Assembly: GCF_000003815.2 (NCBI RefSeq)
Contig: NC_049984.1
Coordinates: 24,399,263-24,463,262 of the forward strand
DNA from: Branchiostoma floridae
Lineage: Eukaryota > Chordata > Leptocardii > Amphioxiformes > Branchiostomatidae
Length of the DNA: 64,000 nt
Direction: 5' to 3'
Shown: one piece after another, positions 27,301 through 35,300 of the stretch
Numbering within the stretch: position 1 is the stretch's first letter
Layout: every line of letters starts with the position of its first letter
Made by a program: the position numbers and the translations under genes
Notes under the pieces: model-generated
The model's input: only the letters and a program-made list of their open reading frames with translations
What the model was told of the DNA's origin: nothing
The model's database searches: none

Positions 27301-27611
27301 ATTGTCATATATACATATGGCAAACGTACACAGTACCAATACAGTACTTACACTTACAGTGCATTTAATAGTAAATAATAGGTTATACAACATAACTTTA
27401 ACTACAATTTAAATTCAAGAACACCGATGTACTAGTACCTGAGTACTGTACAAGTTACTTGAATAGACCCTTGTGGTATTCCATATATACAAACCTGTGG
27501 CTCTCCTGGTACGAACTCCAGACATGTCTGACACCCCTCCATGGTCTCTTTGGGCAGCAGGGGCCGACAACGTAGTGCCACACGGACGGGGATAGCCTTG
27601 TCTTCAGGCAT
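6388..27611 (-). CDS. KIF4: Chromosome-associated kinesin KIF4, complete, 29 coding exons
   Basis: KIF4 is a plus-end-directed kinesin-4 motor. In vertebrates it binds chromosome arms and the anaphase midzone, where it works with condensin and PRC1 and limits microtubule growth. I joined 29 exons with GT-AG borders and consistent phases into a 1215-residue protein (human KIF4A is 1232). Exons in transcript order: 27495-27611, 27152-27269, 26383-26573, 25404-25487, 24816-24982, 24109-24203, 23499-23618, 22810-22985, 22414-22469, 21514-21574, 21077-21154, 20597-20655, 20155-20260, 19770-19826, 19216-19392, 17031-17131, 16374-16518, 15774-15884, 15177-15260, 14744-14860, 14341-14439, 12752-12900, 11983-12112, 11275-11445, 10605-10718, 9845-9922, 8127-8231, 7343-7555, 6388-6756. 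The start, [18 protein letters not shown], aligns with the vertebrate N-terminus. The family's C-terminal cysteine-rich domain was not found. Confidence 0.96.
6432..6470 (-). other. KIF4: C-terminal basic cluster of KIF4
   Basis: The minus-strand frame reads [15 protein letters not shown] near the end of exon 29. Together with the RRRR cluster in exon 28 it gives the tail strong positive charge, as expected for a nuclear, chromatin-associated motor. Confidence 0.6.
7707..7844. mobile_element. Small foldback element (138 bp) in KIF4 intron 27
   Basis: The left end catgaggaaattaagaaatg is an imperfect inverted match to the right end (reverse complement catgagcgaattaaggaatg). About 30 bp pair, followed by looser pairing. 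There are no coding signs. A 16-bp piece of the same end (aattaaggaatgggtt) recurs at about 25382-25397, next to the exon 4 donor, suggesting other fragments of this family. Confidence 0.7.
8553..9491. mobile_element. Non-autonomous mariner-like element (939 bp), KIF4 intron 26
   Basis: Both ends begin cgagNgtgcttcaaaaagta and are inverted repeats for at least 85 bp with a few mismatches. Looser inverted homology continues inward (around 8660-8730 against 9310-9400). It is flanked by TA at 8551-8552 and 9492-9493. No transposase frame remains. The end sequence is of mariner type but differs from the intact mariner at 4132, so it belongs to another subfamily. Confidence 0.9.
9492..9678. mobile_element. 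Pogo/Tigger-like MITE, copy 1
   Basis: It starts tacagtagaagcc and ends ggcttttactgta, with TA at the outer edges. It contains the family phrases ataactgcacacttct and gtgcaattaaacggctttta. Related copies are at 36177, 51283, 57795 and a fragment at about 27940. The CAGT...GAAGCC ends with TA targets resemble Tigger/pogo termini. It abuts the mariner-like element at 8553-9491, sharing its TA. Confidence 0.8.
10056..10266. mobile_element. MITE with TAAGGCCTAG-type ends, copy 1 (KIF4 intron 25)
   Basis: The left end taggcctaggaaaaa pairs with the right end tataggcctta. Internal phrases ccctacctaccctac and accgaccctaattttttt are shared with copies at 23009-23466 and 33271-33762. No coding capacity. 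Confidence 0.65.
12458..12479. repeat. (GGT)n microsatellite in KIF4 intron 22
   Basis: A short run of ggt/gtg triplets lies in the intron between exons 22 and 23. No function seen. Confidence 0.8.
13845..14265. mobile_element. Foldback element, 'gtcatacc / gttgtattcta' family, copy 1
   Basis: The unit starts near tatgtcatacctgtgacg, contains cgttcgatacgggtgttccgg and ends gtgttgtattctatatatat. Its middle is a GC-rich palindrome (cccgcgggtcggatc against gatccgacccgcggg at about 14164-14205). Shorter relatives are at 34483-34770, 40096-40215 and 58418-58575. It lies in KIF4 intron 21. No open frame of interest. Confidence 0.75.
14956..14979. repeat. (CTAGTA)n microsatellite in KIF4 intron 19
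   Basis: Short tandem ctagta units in an intron. No function inferred. Confidence 0.8.
15905..16225. repeat. KIF4: CCAAT-containing 31-bp minisatellite in KIF4 intron 17
   Basis: CCAAT occurs at 15910, 15940, 15971, 16002, 16033, 16084, 16119, 16150 and 16212. Most are spaced 30-31 bp, all in the same orientation, often as aaccaatcagagacagc. The units between are diverged. The core is the NF-Y recognition type and matches the CCAAT box in the presumptive KIF4 promoter (31171-31185). It lies between exons 17 and 18. Confidence 0.85.
17627..19131. mobile_element. CAGGG...CCCTG element, long copy (1505 bp) in KIF4 intron 15
   Basis: It begins cagggctccagactaac and ends tcgcagtcacgagccctg, with a perfect 5-bp target duplication caagg (17622-17626 and 19132-19136). 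Subterminal regions repeat gtcgca and gcgcacc motifs. The internal open frames are short; one at 18113-18310 (minus) is cysteine-rich but not recognised. Probably a non-autonomous element of the same superfamily as the copies at 21944, 25971, 36044, 38136, 39103 and 50375. Confidence 0.85.
19493..19661. mobile_element. Degenerate hAT-like MITE (cf. 53315-53624), inverted
   Basis: The phrase ggtcaatcagaatttcatgc and the end gcctggctaaaagctgg match, in reverse, the element at 53315-53624. The outer end is diverged and no clear target duplication is visible. It lies in KIF4 intron 14. Confidence 0.5.
20865..21059. mobile_element. CAGGG...CCCTG superfamily, 'acttgcccg' subfamily, partial
   Basis: The right end gtggacttgtctaaccctg matches the element at 50375-50784. 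Internal phrases include acttgccccgggtaattggg. The left border is poorly defined. It lies in KIF4 intron 11. Confidence 0.5.
21234..21442. mobile_element. MITE, 'ctgtaaatgcattt' family, copy 1 (KIF4 intron 10)
   Basis: The right end aaatgcatttacagta and internal gcg(a/g)ac-rich phrases such as gtgaacttaaaaccactgcg are shared with copies at 24592, 35116, 42874 and 44777. The ends pair as an imperfect inverted repeat. No coding capacity. Confidence 0.75.
21944..22304. mobile_element. CAGGG...CCCTG element, 'gtgcaccca' subfamily, copy 1
   Basis: It starts cagggctcgaaatactggg and ends aatttcgagccctg. Many copies of gtgcaccca face each other near both ends. The near-target duplication is ccatg/tcatg. 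It is 361 bp, in KIF4 intron 9. The same subfamily is at 38136-38483 in the opposite orientation. Confidence 0.88.
23009..23466. mobile_element. MITE with TAAGGCCTAG-type ends, copy 2 (KIF4 intron 7)
   Basis: The left end taaggcctagaaag pairs with the right end cctaggcctta. Internal ttccctacctaccctatg and accgaccctaattttttag match copies at 10056 and 33271. Confidence 0.75.
23640..23890. mobile_element. Degenerate 'acttgcccg' subfamily element (KIF4 intron 6)
   Basis: The phrases gtccattggcccagggcaaa and ttcgggcaagcagatttt resemble 50375-50784. Ends are not clear. Confidence 0.4.
24592..24803. mobile_element. MITE, 'ctgtaaatgcattt' family, copy 2 (KIF4 intron 5)
   Basis: It contains the family phrases tgcggtggtttaaag, ggtggccgcttcaccgcg and accgcgaacttaaaacc, inside diverged tactgtgtaaatg and cttaattgcatttgg ends. 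Confidence 0.65.
25695..25949 (-). mobile_element. tRNA-derived SINE-like element (KIF4 intron 3)
   Basis: Read on the minus strand, a tRNA-like head has an A-box-like tagctcaactgg (25928-25939) and a B-box-like ggttcaatcct (25850-25860). A body containing taaaatgaggagatgcctca (about 25780-25803) follows. The A-to-B spacing (~70 bp) is longer than in a standard tRNA. Family not identified; a degenerate tRNA pseudogene is the alternative. Confidence 0.5.
25971..26340. mobile_element. CAGGG...CCCTG element, 'ttgcaattttgcatgt' subfamily
   Basis: It starts cagggttcgaaatacac and ends agtatttcgatccctg, flanked by cacact on both sides (25965-25970 and 26341-26346). Subterminal ttgca words are repeated. 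It is 370 bp, in KIF4 intron 3. Confidence 0.85.
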
Positions 27612-27652
27612 GGCGGGACGGACAGATTCAGAACCACACACTAGATCTCAAC
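27612..27652 (-). other. KIF4: 5' UTR part of the first coding KIF4 exon
   Basis: A good 3' splice site (minus: ttactgcag/gttgag) places the exon border at 27652. The KIF4 ATG exon is therefore preceded by at least one non-coding exon farther upstream; the candidate is at 30987. Confidence 0.7.
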
Positions 27653-27687
27653 CTGCAGTAACAATAATACTAATAGTAATACAGTCA

Positions 27688-27790
27688 GGGCAGCAGGGGC
27701 CGACATCGTAGCGCCACGCGGACGGGGATAGCCTTGTCTTCAGGCATGTCTTCAGATTCACAACCACACACTCTAGAGTAGATCTCAACA
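27688..27790 (-). pseudogene. Partial tandem duplicate of KIF4 first coding exon
   Basis: It repeats 27552-27650 with a period of 136 bp. Its frame (ATG at 27745-27747) encodes the same first 20 residues, [20 protein letters not shown], followed at once by TGA. Only three bases differ across the 60 coding bases, all synonymous third positions. There is no splice donor, so it cannot replace exon 1. It lies in the 5' UTR intron, upstream of the real start. Confidence 0.85.
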
Positions 27791-27939
27791 ACTTCTAAAC
27801 AATAATACAGTCAGATTAACAAATCTTATATGGTATACTTATATGGGAACCCCAACTGATGAGAGCAAAACAAAAGTTGCCTGCATCATTCATTCATTGT
27901 TGATTTTTAGCACGCATTTTCACTCAATTTGTAGACGAT

Positions 27940-27998
27940 GTTTGACAAATTTGACCGAAGTGTGCGCTTATTCGATTTGAAATTAACTGGCTTCTACT
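27940..27998. mobile_element. Fragment of pogo-like MITE split by the 2.2-kb element
   Basis: The phrases ccgaagtgtgcgcttattcg and attaactggcttctact match the right end of the MITE at 51283-51460. The MITE end is interrupted after ...ggcttctact and resumes as actgta at 30201. Confidence 0.75.
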
Positions 27999-30200
27999 CG
28001 GCTACTTCACAATCTAATGTACCAAAAGGGGGTCACTAGGGGTGAAAATTCAACTCCATTTTATTCTTTTTTTGTTGTTAGCAGTTCAAAGGTACACACC
28101 TTGCGCTTACTATCCTGAAGGATCTCCGCACAACGAGCTTTTATAACTTCGGTACATGTGCTTTTATAAATGGATCACTAAGGGGGTACGGACGCTACAA
28201 CTGTAGAATTACTGGAACTGCAGCATACTGTATACTCAACATTAGAACAGAAAATGGGTGTTTTATCCTTATCTTCTTGTATAATTAGCATTTGCTATGC
28301 TAGAAAATCAAACTCAGTTGCAGTATGACTATGTTAGGTCATTTTCTGGTCATCTGTTACTAAAGCAGCTATAATGATATGCGGGTATTTTGGCTTGAAG
28401 CAAAGATCAAATACTATAATTCTTAATCCAGGCACCATAGTAGCTAAATTTTGGTGGTTATCTATCCTAATTGGGCTTCTACATAAAATTACAACAGATA
28501 TAGTGTATAACATAACATAGAATCTTTCATATGACCATTAATGAACATTTCAAGGGGGGTACGGACGCTACACAATGATAGTAAAGACTGGTAGTGAACA
28601 ATGGAATTAGCCCACTAAACATGTCCATTTTCTAATAATCATTAACTATTTATTTTTTTATTTATTTATTTATTTGTCAGCTGTTTACAAACAGCCAGCC
28701 CACTAAACATGTCTATTTTCTAATAATCATTAACTATTTGTTAATTGAAGCATCCATTAATGCTACTGCAGCAGTTTAACAAAGAAAATGAGAATATAAA
28801 TATGCCAGTTGAGATTCCACCCAGTTGGATCTGTACTCTACTTTTTGATAACAGGCCTACTGATAGAAGATTTTACAGAATCTGTGATAAAGAAGTGATG
28901 GTTTACATAAAAGAATATAACACAGTGCTTCCCATGCCATCAAACCAGCAATGTACAGTGTATACTTGCATCTTTCTTGAATACATGCTATGTATATATT
29001 GGTTTGGACAAGAGAAACAATAGTGCAGGGGGTACGGACGCTACACATTACATACTATGTAATACTATGTTAAATTTATGCCTTGTATAATGTAGATCTA
29101 CCAAACTGGTGTTCTTATATCAGCTTAACTCATGGGGGAATATCAAATATCATCTCACATCCATCTTTGGCTGCTTTGGAATGAACCATTTATGAAGTCT
29201 GAGGGGGTGTAGCAAATGTGGATTTGTGGAGGAAATCTCAGAAAAATGCAGCTCAAATTCATTGAAAAGTCACATTTTTAGAGAAAAAAGTTAACCAATC
29301 ATATCTGTAAGAACTGTAATTAATGTATTGAATCAGAATTGTAGCAGTTGGACAACAATTTTAACAGCATTTTGCTAAAAAGCTTCAAATGGGGGTACGG
29401 ACGCTACAGGTGGGGGTACGGACGCTACAGGGGGTACGGACGCTACATTTTGATGTTTACGGTGCTATACTAGACAGAGTTTTCAGGACAGCAATGGTTT
29501 AAAGGGTGTTCTAGTATGTGGTAATAGAGACCTCTAAACTGTCATAATCACAAGCTTGTGGGATTTACTTAGTACAGAAATTGAAGGGGGTACGGACGCT
29601 ACAGATTTTTTTCGGAAAATGACATCCTGGACTTTGCTTGTAAATAATATGTCATAAGAGTGTGCTACTGATCTTATTCTACTTCTGACCTTATACACAC
29701 ACAATACCTTACTTTTACATACAAAGACAACACCAATATTACCAAACAATTAGCTGCTACAGACTACAGATATATCCAGTTAAAATAACATTGGAATCTG
29801 TCAACATGTGGGTAAAATGGAAAAATAGTCCCTAATGGAACCAAAAAATGGTCATGTCCTTCAAAAAAAGCATAAAATCACTAGTAGTCACATGACCGCA
29901 TATCAAAAGCAAGTGGTTTCTAACTACCAACTACAATTTTTTTGTTAGATCTGAGGTTTAAGAATTAGTAAAAACTGAATGGTCCCCGATAACGCTTAAA
30001 ATTGGGCATTTTAAGGTTATATTTTGGTCAATATTTTCGCCAAATATTGACCGATTTACAAAATTCTTTTTGTGACATGTTCCTTGTTGTACCAGGTTTT
30101 GGGAAATGAATTTATAAAACAGCTATAGGCTGTGTATCTTTTGCTATCAACTGATAACATGTCAGAAAGAAAATGGGTACATTAGATTGTGAAGTAGCCG
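27999..30200. mobile_element. 2.2-kb non-autonomous transposon with seven internal 18-bp repeats
   Basis: The first 25 bases (cggctacttcacaatctaat...) are a perfect inverted repeat of the last 25 (30176-30200). The trinucleotide act flanks both sides (27996-27998 and 30201-30203), a 3-bp target duplication. Removing the element restores the end of a pogo-like MITE (ggcttct-act-gta). Inside, gggggtacggacgctaca occurs perfectly seven times, all in one orientation: 28182, 28555, 29028, 29391, 29412, 29430 and 29586. A 43-bp phrase (agcccactaaacatgt...) is also duplicated at ~28608 and ~28696. No coding frame over ~100 codons is present. The 3-bp duplication plus internal motif repeats suggest an En/Spm (CACTA)-type derivative, but the ends are not CACTA, so the superfamily is open. 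Confidence 0.85.
28655..28678. repeat. (TTTA)n tract within the 2.2-kb element
   Basis: Run of tttatttatttattt units. It is flanked by the duplicated agcccactaaacatgt phrase. Confidence 0.75.
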
Positions 30201-30203
30201 ACT

Positions 30204-30986
30204 GTAATTGACCCTACTACGAAAATTGATCGTGAGTTAGTTATTTCTTCTTTGGGGGTAGGCCACCAACATCAACGAGCCGATGAATCTGTCACACTGT
30301 TGTGTCATAAAACTCATATCAGAGGTCGGTCCACTGATAAGTTACTGATTGACAGATATTCTAACAACTATTCCATAACTAAATGAAAATTTGACTTGCA
30401 TATAGCCTGAGTGGAAGAAGCAGTTGATGAGGAGCAGTACCATGGGGTGTGAACTCCTACTAAACCGAAAGAAGTCTACTCTACTCTATTATGCCGGGGG
30501 CAAAATTTATTTGGTGGGAAAGATGGTAAAAAAAAAATGTATAAAAGTTGCCTGGGCACGTAATGTTGGTCCTCGAGTCGAGGAGCTGACTCTGGAAATT
30601 TCAAACAGTCTGACATCCAGGCTAGTCATCTCAAGTAATGGGCATTTCTGTACAGTGCAAATCCAGCATAAATAGCTAGTAACGAGACCGGTACCCTCTT
30701 TGACGTTTGAGTTCGGACACAGAAAAAATTTGGGTGGGAGGGGGGCCAAAACAAATTTGCGACAAGAATTATGAAGAATAAGGAAGTTAATACCGGCAAA
30801 CACAGTTTCTGGTCATGATTTCTAGTCTGGTATAATAATGTTTCAAATAACCCATGGTATACTTTTGTCAAGACTTTGAGTTTCTACTAAATCTAGCGGA
30901 GTAGAAAAGGCTGCCATCATTTTTTTTCTGGGTGGTGAACTGCCAGCTGAGTTCACATAATTTGCTAATTTTTAGGTAGCACTTAC
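30204..30986. other. Intergenic; nothing recognised
   Basis: The span between the 2.2-kb element and the putative KIF4 leader exon contains only short open frames without family motifs and a poly-A/poly-G patch near 30530 and 30735. Confidence 0.4.
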
Positions 30987-31115
30987 CTAATGTAGCGTCA
31001 ACTTCAAGCTCCCTTCTCTCGGTACACGATTTCAGAGTTTCTCAGCAATCATTGACAATACTTGTCTTTATCACCAGATTTCGCTATCTTGCGTATTGTC
31101 TAAGAAAAAGGCACA
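30987..31115 (-). other. KIF4: Probable non-coding first exon of KIF4
   Basis: On the minus strand a consensus donor (attag/gtaagtgc) lies at 30986-30987, facing the acceptor at 27652. The right border (transcription start) is not visible and is set near the promoter motifs. There is no ATG-initiated long frame, as expected for a leader exon. Confidence 0.5.
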
Positions 31116-31139
31116 GACGTGTCAGACGTCTTGTACTAG

Positions 31140-31260
31140 CGATTTCAAACCTGGCTCGTTTAAACCATGTGACCAATCAGAGAACAGAACGGGCCAGGCT
31201 TCTGTCGTGTGATTGGATAGACGTCACGTGATAATCGCGCGCCATGTTTTTGCCTGTCTT
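31140..31260 (-). promoter_or_regulatory. KIF4: Putative KIF4 promoter motifs
   Basis: Two CCAAT-type boxes (accaatcagaga at 31172 and inverted gattgg at 31211-31216), a cacgtg E-box at 31225-31230 and an E2F-like tcgcgcgcc at 31235-31243 cluster upstream of the putative leader exon. Paired CCAAT boxes plus E2F-type sites are common in vertebrate G2/M genes, which fits KIF4's mitotic role. Motif presence is seen; use is inferred. Confidence 0.45.
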
Positions 31261-32194
31261 TTACTTTCTAATCGCTAGAGGCCGCTCGTGTATGTGAACT
31301 ATGGATGTCATTAATGGGAGCTGCAAAACTGATGCGAGCGTGCGGAAATATTAAAGTTAGTATTGAGCATTTTTAAAGAAAAGTGGCCTTGATTATGAAA
31401 AATGTTCGGGAAGGTTGAACAAATTTCAAAACAATGCATTGGTATGCTGAACAGTAGATGTGTCATTTTGTTCTTTCACATTTTCTTCTTTGACTGTGGC
31501 ATTCTACTTTGAGACTTTATTTTTCTACCACATTAGTTAAAATTAACGTTTTTCCATTTTTTCCCCAAATAATGGCATATATGTGCTCTCTTCACAGCTG
31601 CTTTGTACAACTTACAGCATGGTCGAAAAATATTGATGCACGGATGGATTTCATCAAATTGAATACAGTCAAGTCAACACATAACCTAAATAGCAATAAG
31701 AAGGAATGCACTGAAGCGCAAGCTATTGCAATTGGAGAATAATCTTTAGACAAAATCAAGCTTTTATGATAGTGGGCCGGCAGACGTTGGGCGGGCTGCT
31801 GTAAGCGAGATTTAATCAGGCTACTTGTTTATTTGTTTCTTTTGACAGGTCTGCATTGTGGTCAGGGTGCAAGCAGATCATGGGATGGAAGATGGTTTGT
31901 TTTAAGAATAGGATATAATAATATTCAAGAAGAAGCGCTTGAAAGAAGATGTCCACTTGTTGTGTTTTGGATCGGTCAAACTGACATAAACAAAAAGGTG
32001 TCATATTCTCATAAACAAAATTGACATTTGTGTTTCTGATTTATGTACTTTGTTTGGTATCATATCTTCATAGAAATGAATATATCAAAAGCATAATTTG
32101 ATGCCGCGCAAAGATATTTGTGACAGGTAAAAAATAAGGGATACCTGTTTTTGAACACCTGTAGCCACCTGCAACCACGCCCACCCGGGTGACT
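31261..32194. other. Intergenic between divergent promoters; nothing recognised
   Basis: AT-rich sequence with no coding signature or repeat family that I could place. Confidence 0.4.
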
Positions 32195-32318
32195 TTCCCA
32201 ACTGACCAATCACAGCGCGGTATTTCGGAATCGTCCCTCCCGCGCACGCGCACTGTGGCTCACATTTTTCCAAGATGGCGTTAGGAGAAGCATGACTAGC
32301 AAGCTTTAACCTGCAAAC
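32195..32318 (+). promoter_or_regulatory. USP10: Putative USP10 promoter and leader
   Basis: A CCAAT box (gaccaatcacagc, ~32203), an NRF1-like gcgcacgcgcac (32242-32253) and a YY1-like caagatggcg (32271-32280) precede the USP10 start in a GC-rich block. YY1/initiator elements of this form often mark TATA-less housekeeping start sites. Two short upstream open frames lie here (see separate entry). Confidence 0.55.
32275..32309 (+). promoter_or_regulatory. Two overlapping upstream ORFs in USP10 leader
   Basis: The ATG within the YY1-like site opens a 6-codon frame (32275-32295, MALGEA then stop). A second ATG at 32292 overlaps its end and opens a 5-codon frame (32292-32309, MTSKL then stop). 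Both stop before the USP10 ATG at 32319. They matter only if transcription starts upstream of 32275; if it starts at the YY1 site the first may be skipped. Confidence 0.45.
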
Positions 32319-35300
32319 ATGGCTCGCGTTCAAACGGTAAGGCACCTTCCCTGTTCCTTTTAACGACTTCTGATCGCTTCAGGTCGATTGCTAAGATCCT
32401 TGGCTTCATTTTGGCGTGATTTATACGTCTCTAAACCAAACGGGAGCCAGGTTATGCGTTCTTACATGCAGGCCAGTTGGCGCTCACACTCTTCCCCCCC
32501 GTGCAGCATATGGGAAGGAATGCTCGCTCGTGTCTCTCGATCTATTTTTGTCACACGCCTGGACTATTTACCCCGTCTGTGTCAAGTCTGGTGTGTTCAT
32601 CACATCTTAGCAGATTCTTAGCTTGTTCCTAGACGTGTATTCTAGGTTTAAGGGGGGTGAGACGGGTCTTGAGTAGGCGGAAAAGTCGCCTGCATGCAGG
32701 GTAAGGAACGCGGCATGGCAAGTTGCATGCTAAGGCCGCCATGTCTGCCATGTGACATCCCAGATAGCATAGATCCAAAAGACAGTCGACAACTTCTACC
32801 TCAAACCTTGACGCATTTTCTTAGCATATTCTACCTCATCTTTCAAGAAAATCAACCAATAAAGCAGACTGTAGGAGGAATTAGAGTTTGTTACAGTCTT
32901 AAGCGAGGGAGTGAGAATTTTCGGTAAGGCTTCCCTCCCCCCACCCCCTCCATGCATTGAAATGCACACCCACAACCCACTTTCATACGTGAAACTGGAA
33001 CAACGTGTCGCATGGTGGCACTTTTCTAAATCTTTAACTAAAGATACTTTTGAAAAATGCATTATTTGGCAAGTAAGTGCCTTATGATGATTGGAAGACA
33101 GGATTTTTTGCTGTTGTTGCATCTGATTATAAATATGCATTCCATCAATGTGCCATATCCTATTGCTGATCAGCTGTTGTGAAATTTGCATATTTTGATG
33201 CACACAACGTTTTGTCAGCATATCCATGTTTTCTTTTTCCTCAATATAAACAAGGCTATGAAATGTGATGTAAGGCCTAAGATAAATGTAATTTTTCCAC
33301 CTACCCAACCAACCCCAGCAAAAACCTACTGATCCGAGAGTTTTTTTTTGTTGGTCGCTGGTAAGAAAAACGAAATTTTTGATCTGACTTCTGAGTGACG
33401 AAATTCGAAACTGACTTCCTGTATTTCACACTCGATTAAAAGTTTAGGGCTTTGAACTGTTCTTGTAAGAATGTGTAGGGAATATTGTACTTATTTGTTA
33501 CCTTTCTGTGCTTGTTCGATGCATATGTATTTGTAATGATTTTGTATGATTGCAATAGGATGCTGAAAATATTAGTCATAATACGTAGTGCCTTAGGATG
33601 CTGAAAATATTAGTCATAATACGTAGTGCCTTATGTATTTCAGTTTTACATTTGTTGGATCATGTCAGTTATAATCTTAAGAAAAATATTTAAAGACAGA
33701 GGATCCCTATCTACGGACTCTAATCTTGTAACTTGAAACATATTTTTTTTGCTTGGCCTAAGCATGGTTTGTCATGCCCTAATTTGTTGAAATTTCACCT
33801 GTCACTTCTAGAAAAGTTGCTTCACAAAAACTGGCCTTCACAAAGTAAGATTGTTATCAATCAACTGTGCCCAACAGTGACTCAATGTAGGTCAACAATA
33901 CTGTAAAAACATTTGATACCGCTGCCGCCAATTTTAGCGGTTTGACTTTGAGGGAAAGGGAATAGTTCATGGCATTAAATTTTAACTTTGGTAACAATCA
34001 TGGCTATATCTCAAATGTTAGTTATCAAATATTTGTGATGATAATGAAATTTCAGCAGTTTACTAGTGACCGCGAAAGTCACTAAAATTAAGTTACTATC
34101 AACTAATCGAGAATTACAGTATAGCACTAAATGACTCGTTCAGAACTCGATCATTGGTAATTTTCTTGTCATCAAAACCAAATCATTCCCTTTGATACAA
34201 GTATCTTGCTTGTAAAGTATATATGAATATTTGATTAATGGTTATAAACGCATGTCCTTGGAGGATAGAAGTTGGAGGTGTTTTTATAGCAGATGACCCA
34301 ATTGGTAGTTGATTTACATAACAATAGACTGTGGTGATTAGCACAGAGGACTACCCTATTGAATGACCAGCTAATGAGACTACACAGGTAGCCTCTGGGG
34401 CATGTAAAGTAATTACTGTTTTTCTTTTCAATGTACTTTTATGTTCACGGTTTTCACTGTGATGACTGTAACGTGAATTTATGTCATACCTGGGCAGCAG
34501 AACGTTTGATACAGGTGTTCCGGACCGTGTGATAACTTTCTGTATCACGCAGGCTTCGATGTTGTATCACACAGGCTTCCTTCAAGTAAATTGAACTATT
34601 TTGAGAGGGCCAAGTGTGGCATGGTTGAAAATTCGTATACCGGATTTGGATGCTAGTGTTTTCTCAGCTGAGTGTGACAAAATAAGATACAACACTGTGT
34701 ATCCTTCCCGCAGTCGGACTTGTACATCGGTCATCGGTTGATACAGAATATAACGCGTTGTATTCTATTATTATCATTGCCAATAACAGATAATTTGTTC
34801 ACTGTGAACATTTACTTCCTAGAACAAGTTAAATTTTCTCAGACCACGAAAGTTCGGTAAAGTGAAGACAAAGTGAATTACAGCAGGTTATTACAGGTGT
34901 AGTGGTAATCTTTTCATTGATTTTAGTATGTTGATCAAGATTTTACCATGGTTGATATTGACACTTGCAAGTACACTTGTAATTTGTGGCATCATGTTGG
35001 CATGGCATGTTTTTTTCACAGGAGTCACAGGATCTGAATTCAAATCTGCTGACATGCCTTTGGCAATGTGTCCTTGGGAAAGAGGAATTTCCCCAATGCA
35101 TTAAATCAAAATGAGTACTGTAAATGCATTTAAGTTTGCGGGGATTCAAATTAGCGGTAGCGGAAAATGGAGTGTTCACAGTGATTTGGAGTTCGCGGTA
35201 GCCATCTACAAATGTATTATAGTTACATACTGTCCTGGAAAAATTTTTGCGGTGGTTGTGAATTTTGCGGTGGATTGGCTACGTGAAAACCGTGAACATA

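Larger units (their letters stand above)
22810..27611 (-). other. KIF4: KIF4 exons 1-8: kinesin motor domain
   Basis: These exons encode about residues 1-356. The P-loop GQTGSGKT is at residues 88-95 (exon 3, preceded by GYNATVLAY). Switch I, NATSSRSH, is at 204-211 (exon 5). Switch [10 protein letters not shown], is at 237-244 (exon 6). The microtubule-binding segment [13 protein letters not shown] is in exon 7. [16 protein letters not shown] in exon 8 leads into the neck. All nucleotide-contact motifs are intact, so the motor should be functional. Exons 5 and 6 split an Asn codon after two bases; exons 6-7 and 7-8 split codons after one base, all in agreement. Confidence 0.95.

Noticed and set aside
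28745-29023. 92-codon open frame inside the 2.2-kb element
   Set aside because: It starts and stops without any family motif, is AT-driven, and one 18-mer lies just beyond it; it is not transposase-like.
27999-30200. CRISPR-like or regulatory array from the repeated 18-mer
   Set aside because: Spacing is irregular (18 to 473 bp), the host is eukaryotic, and inverted ends plus a target duplication explain the region as a transposon.
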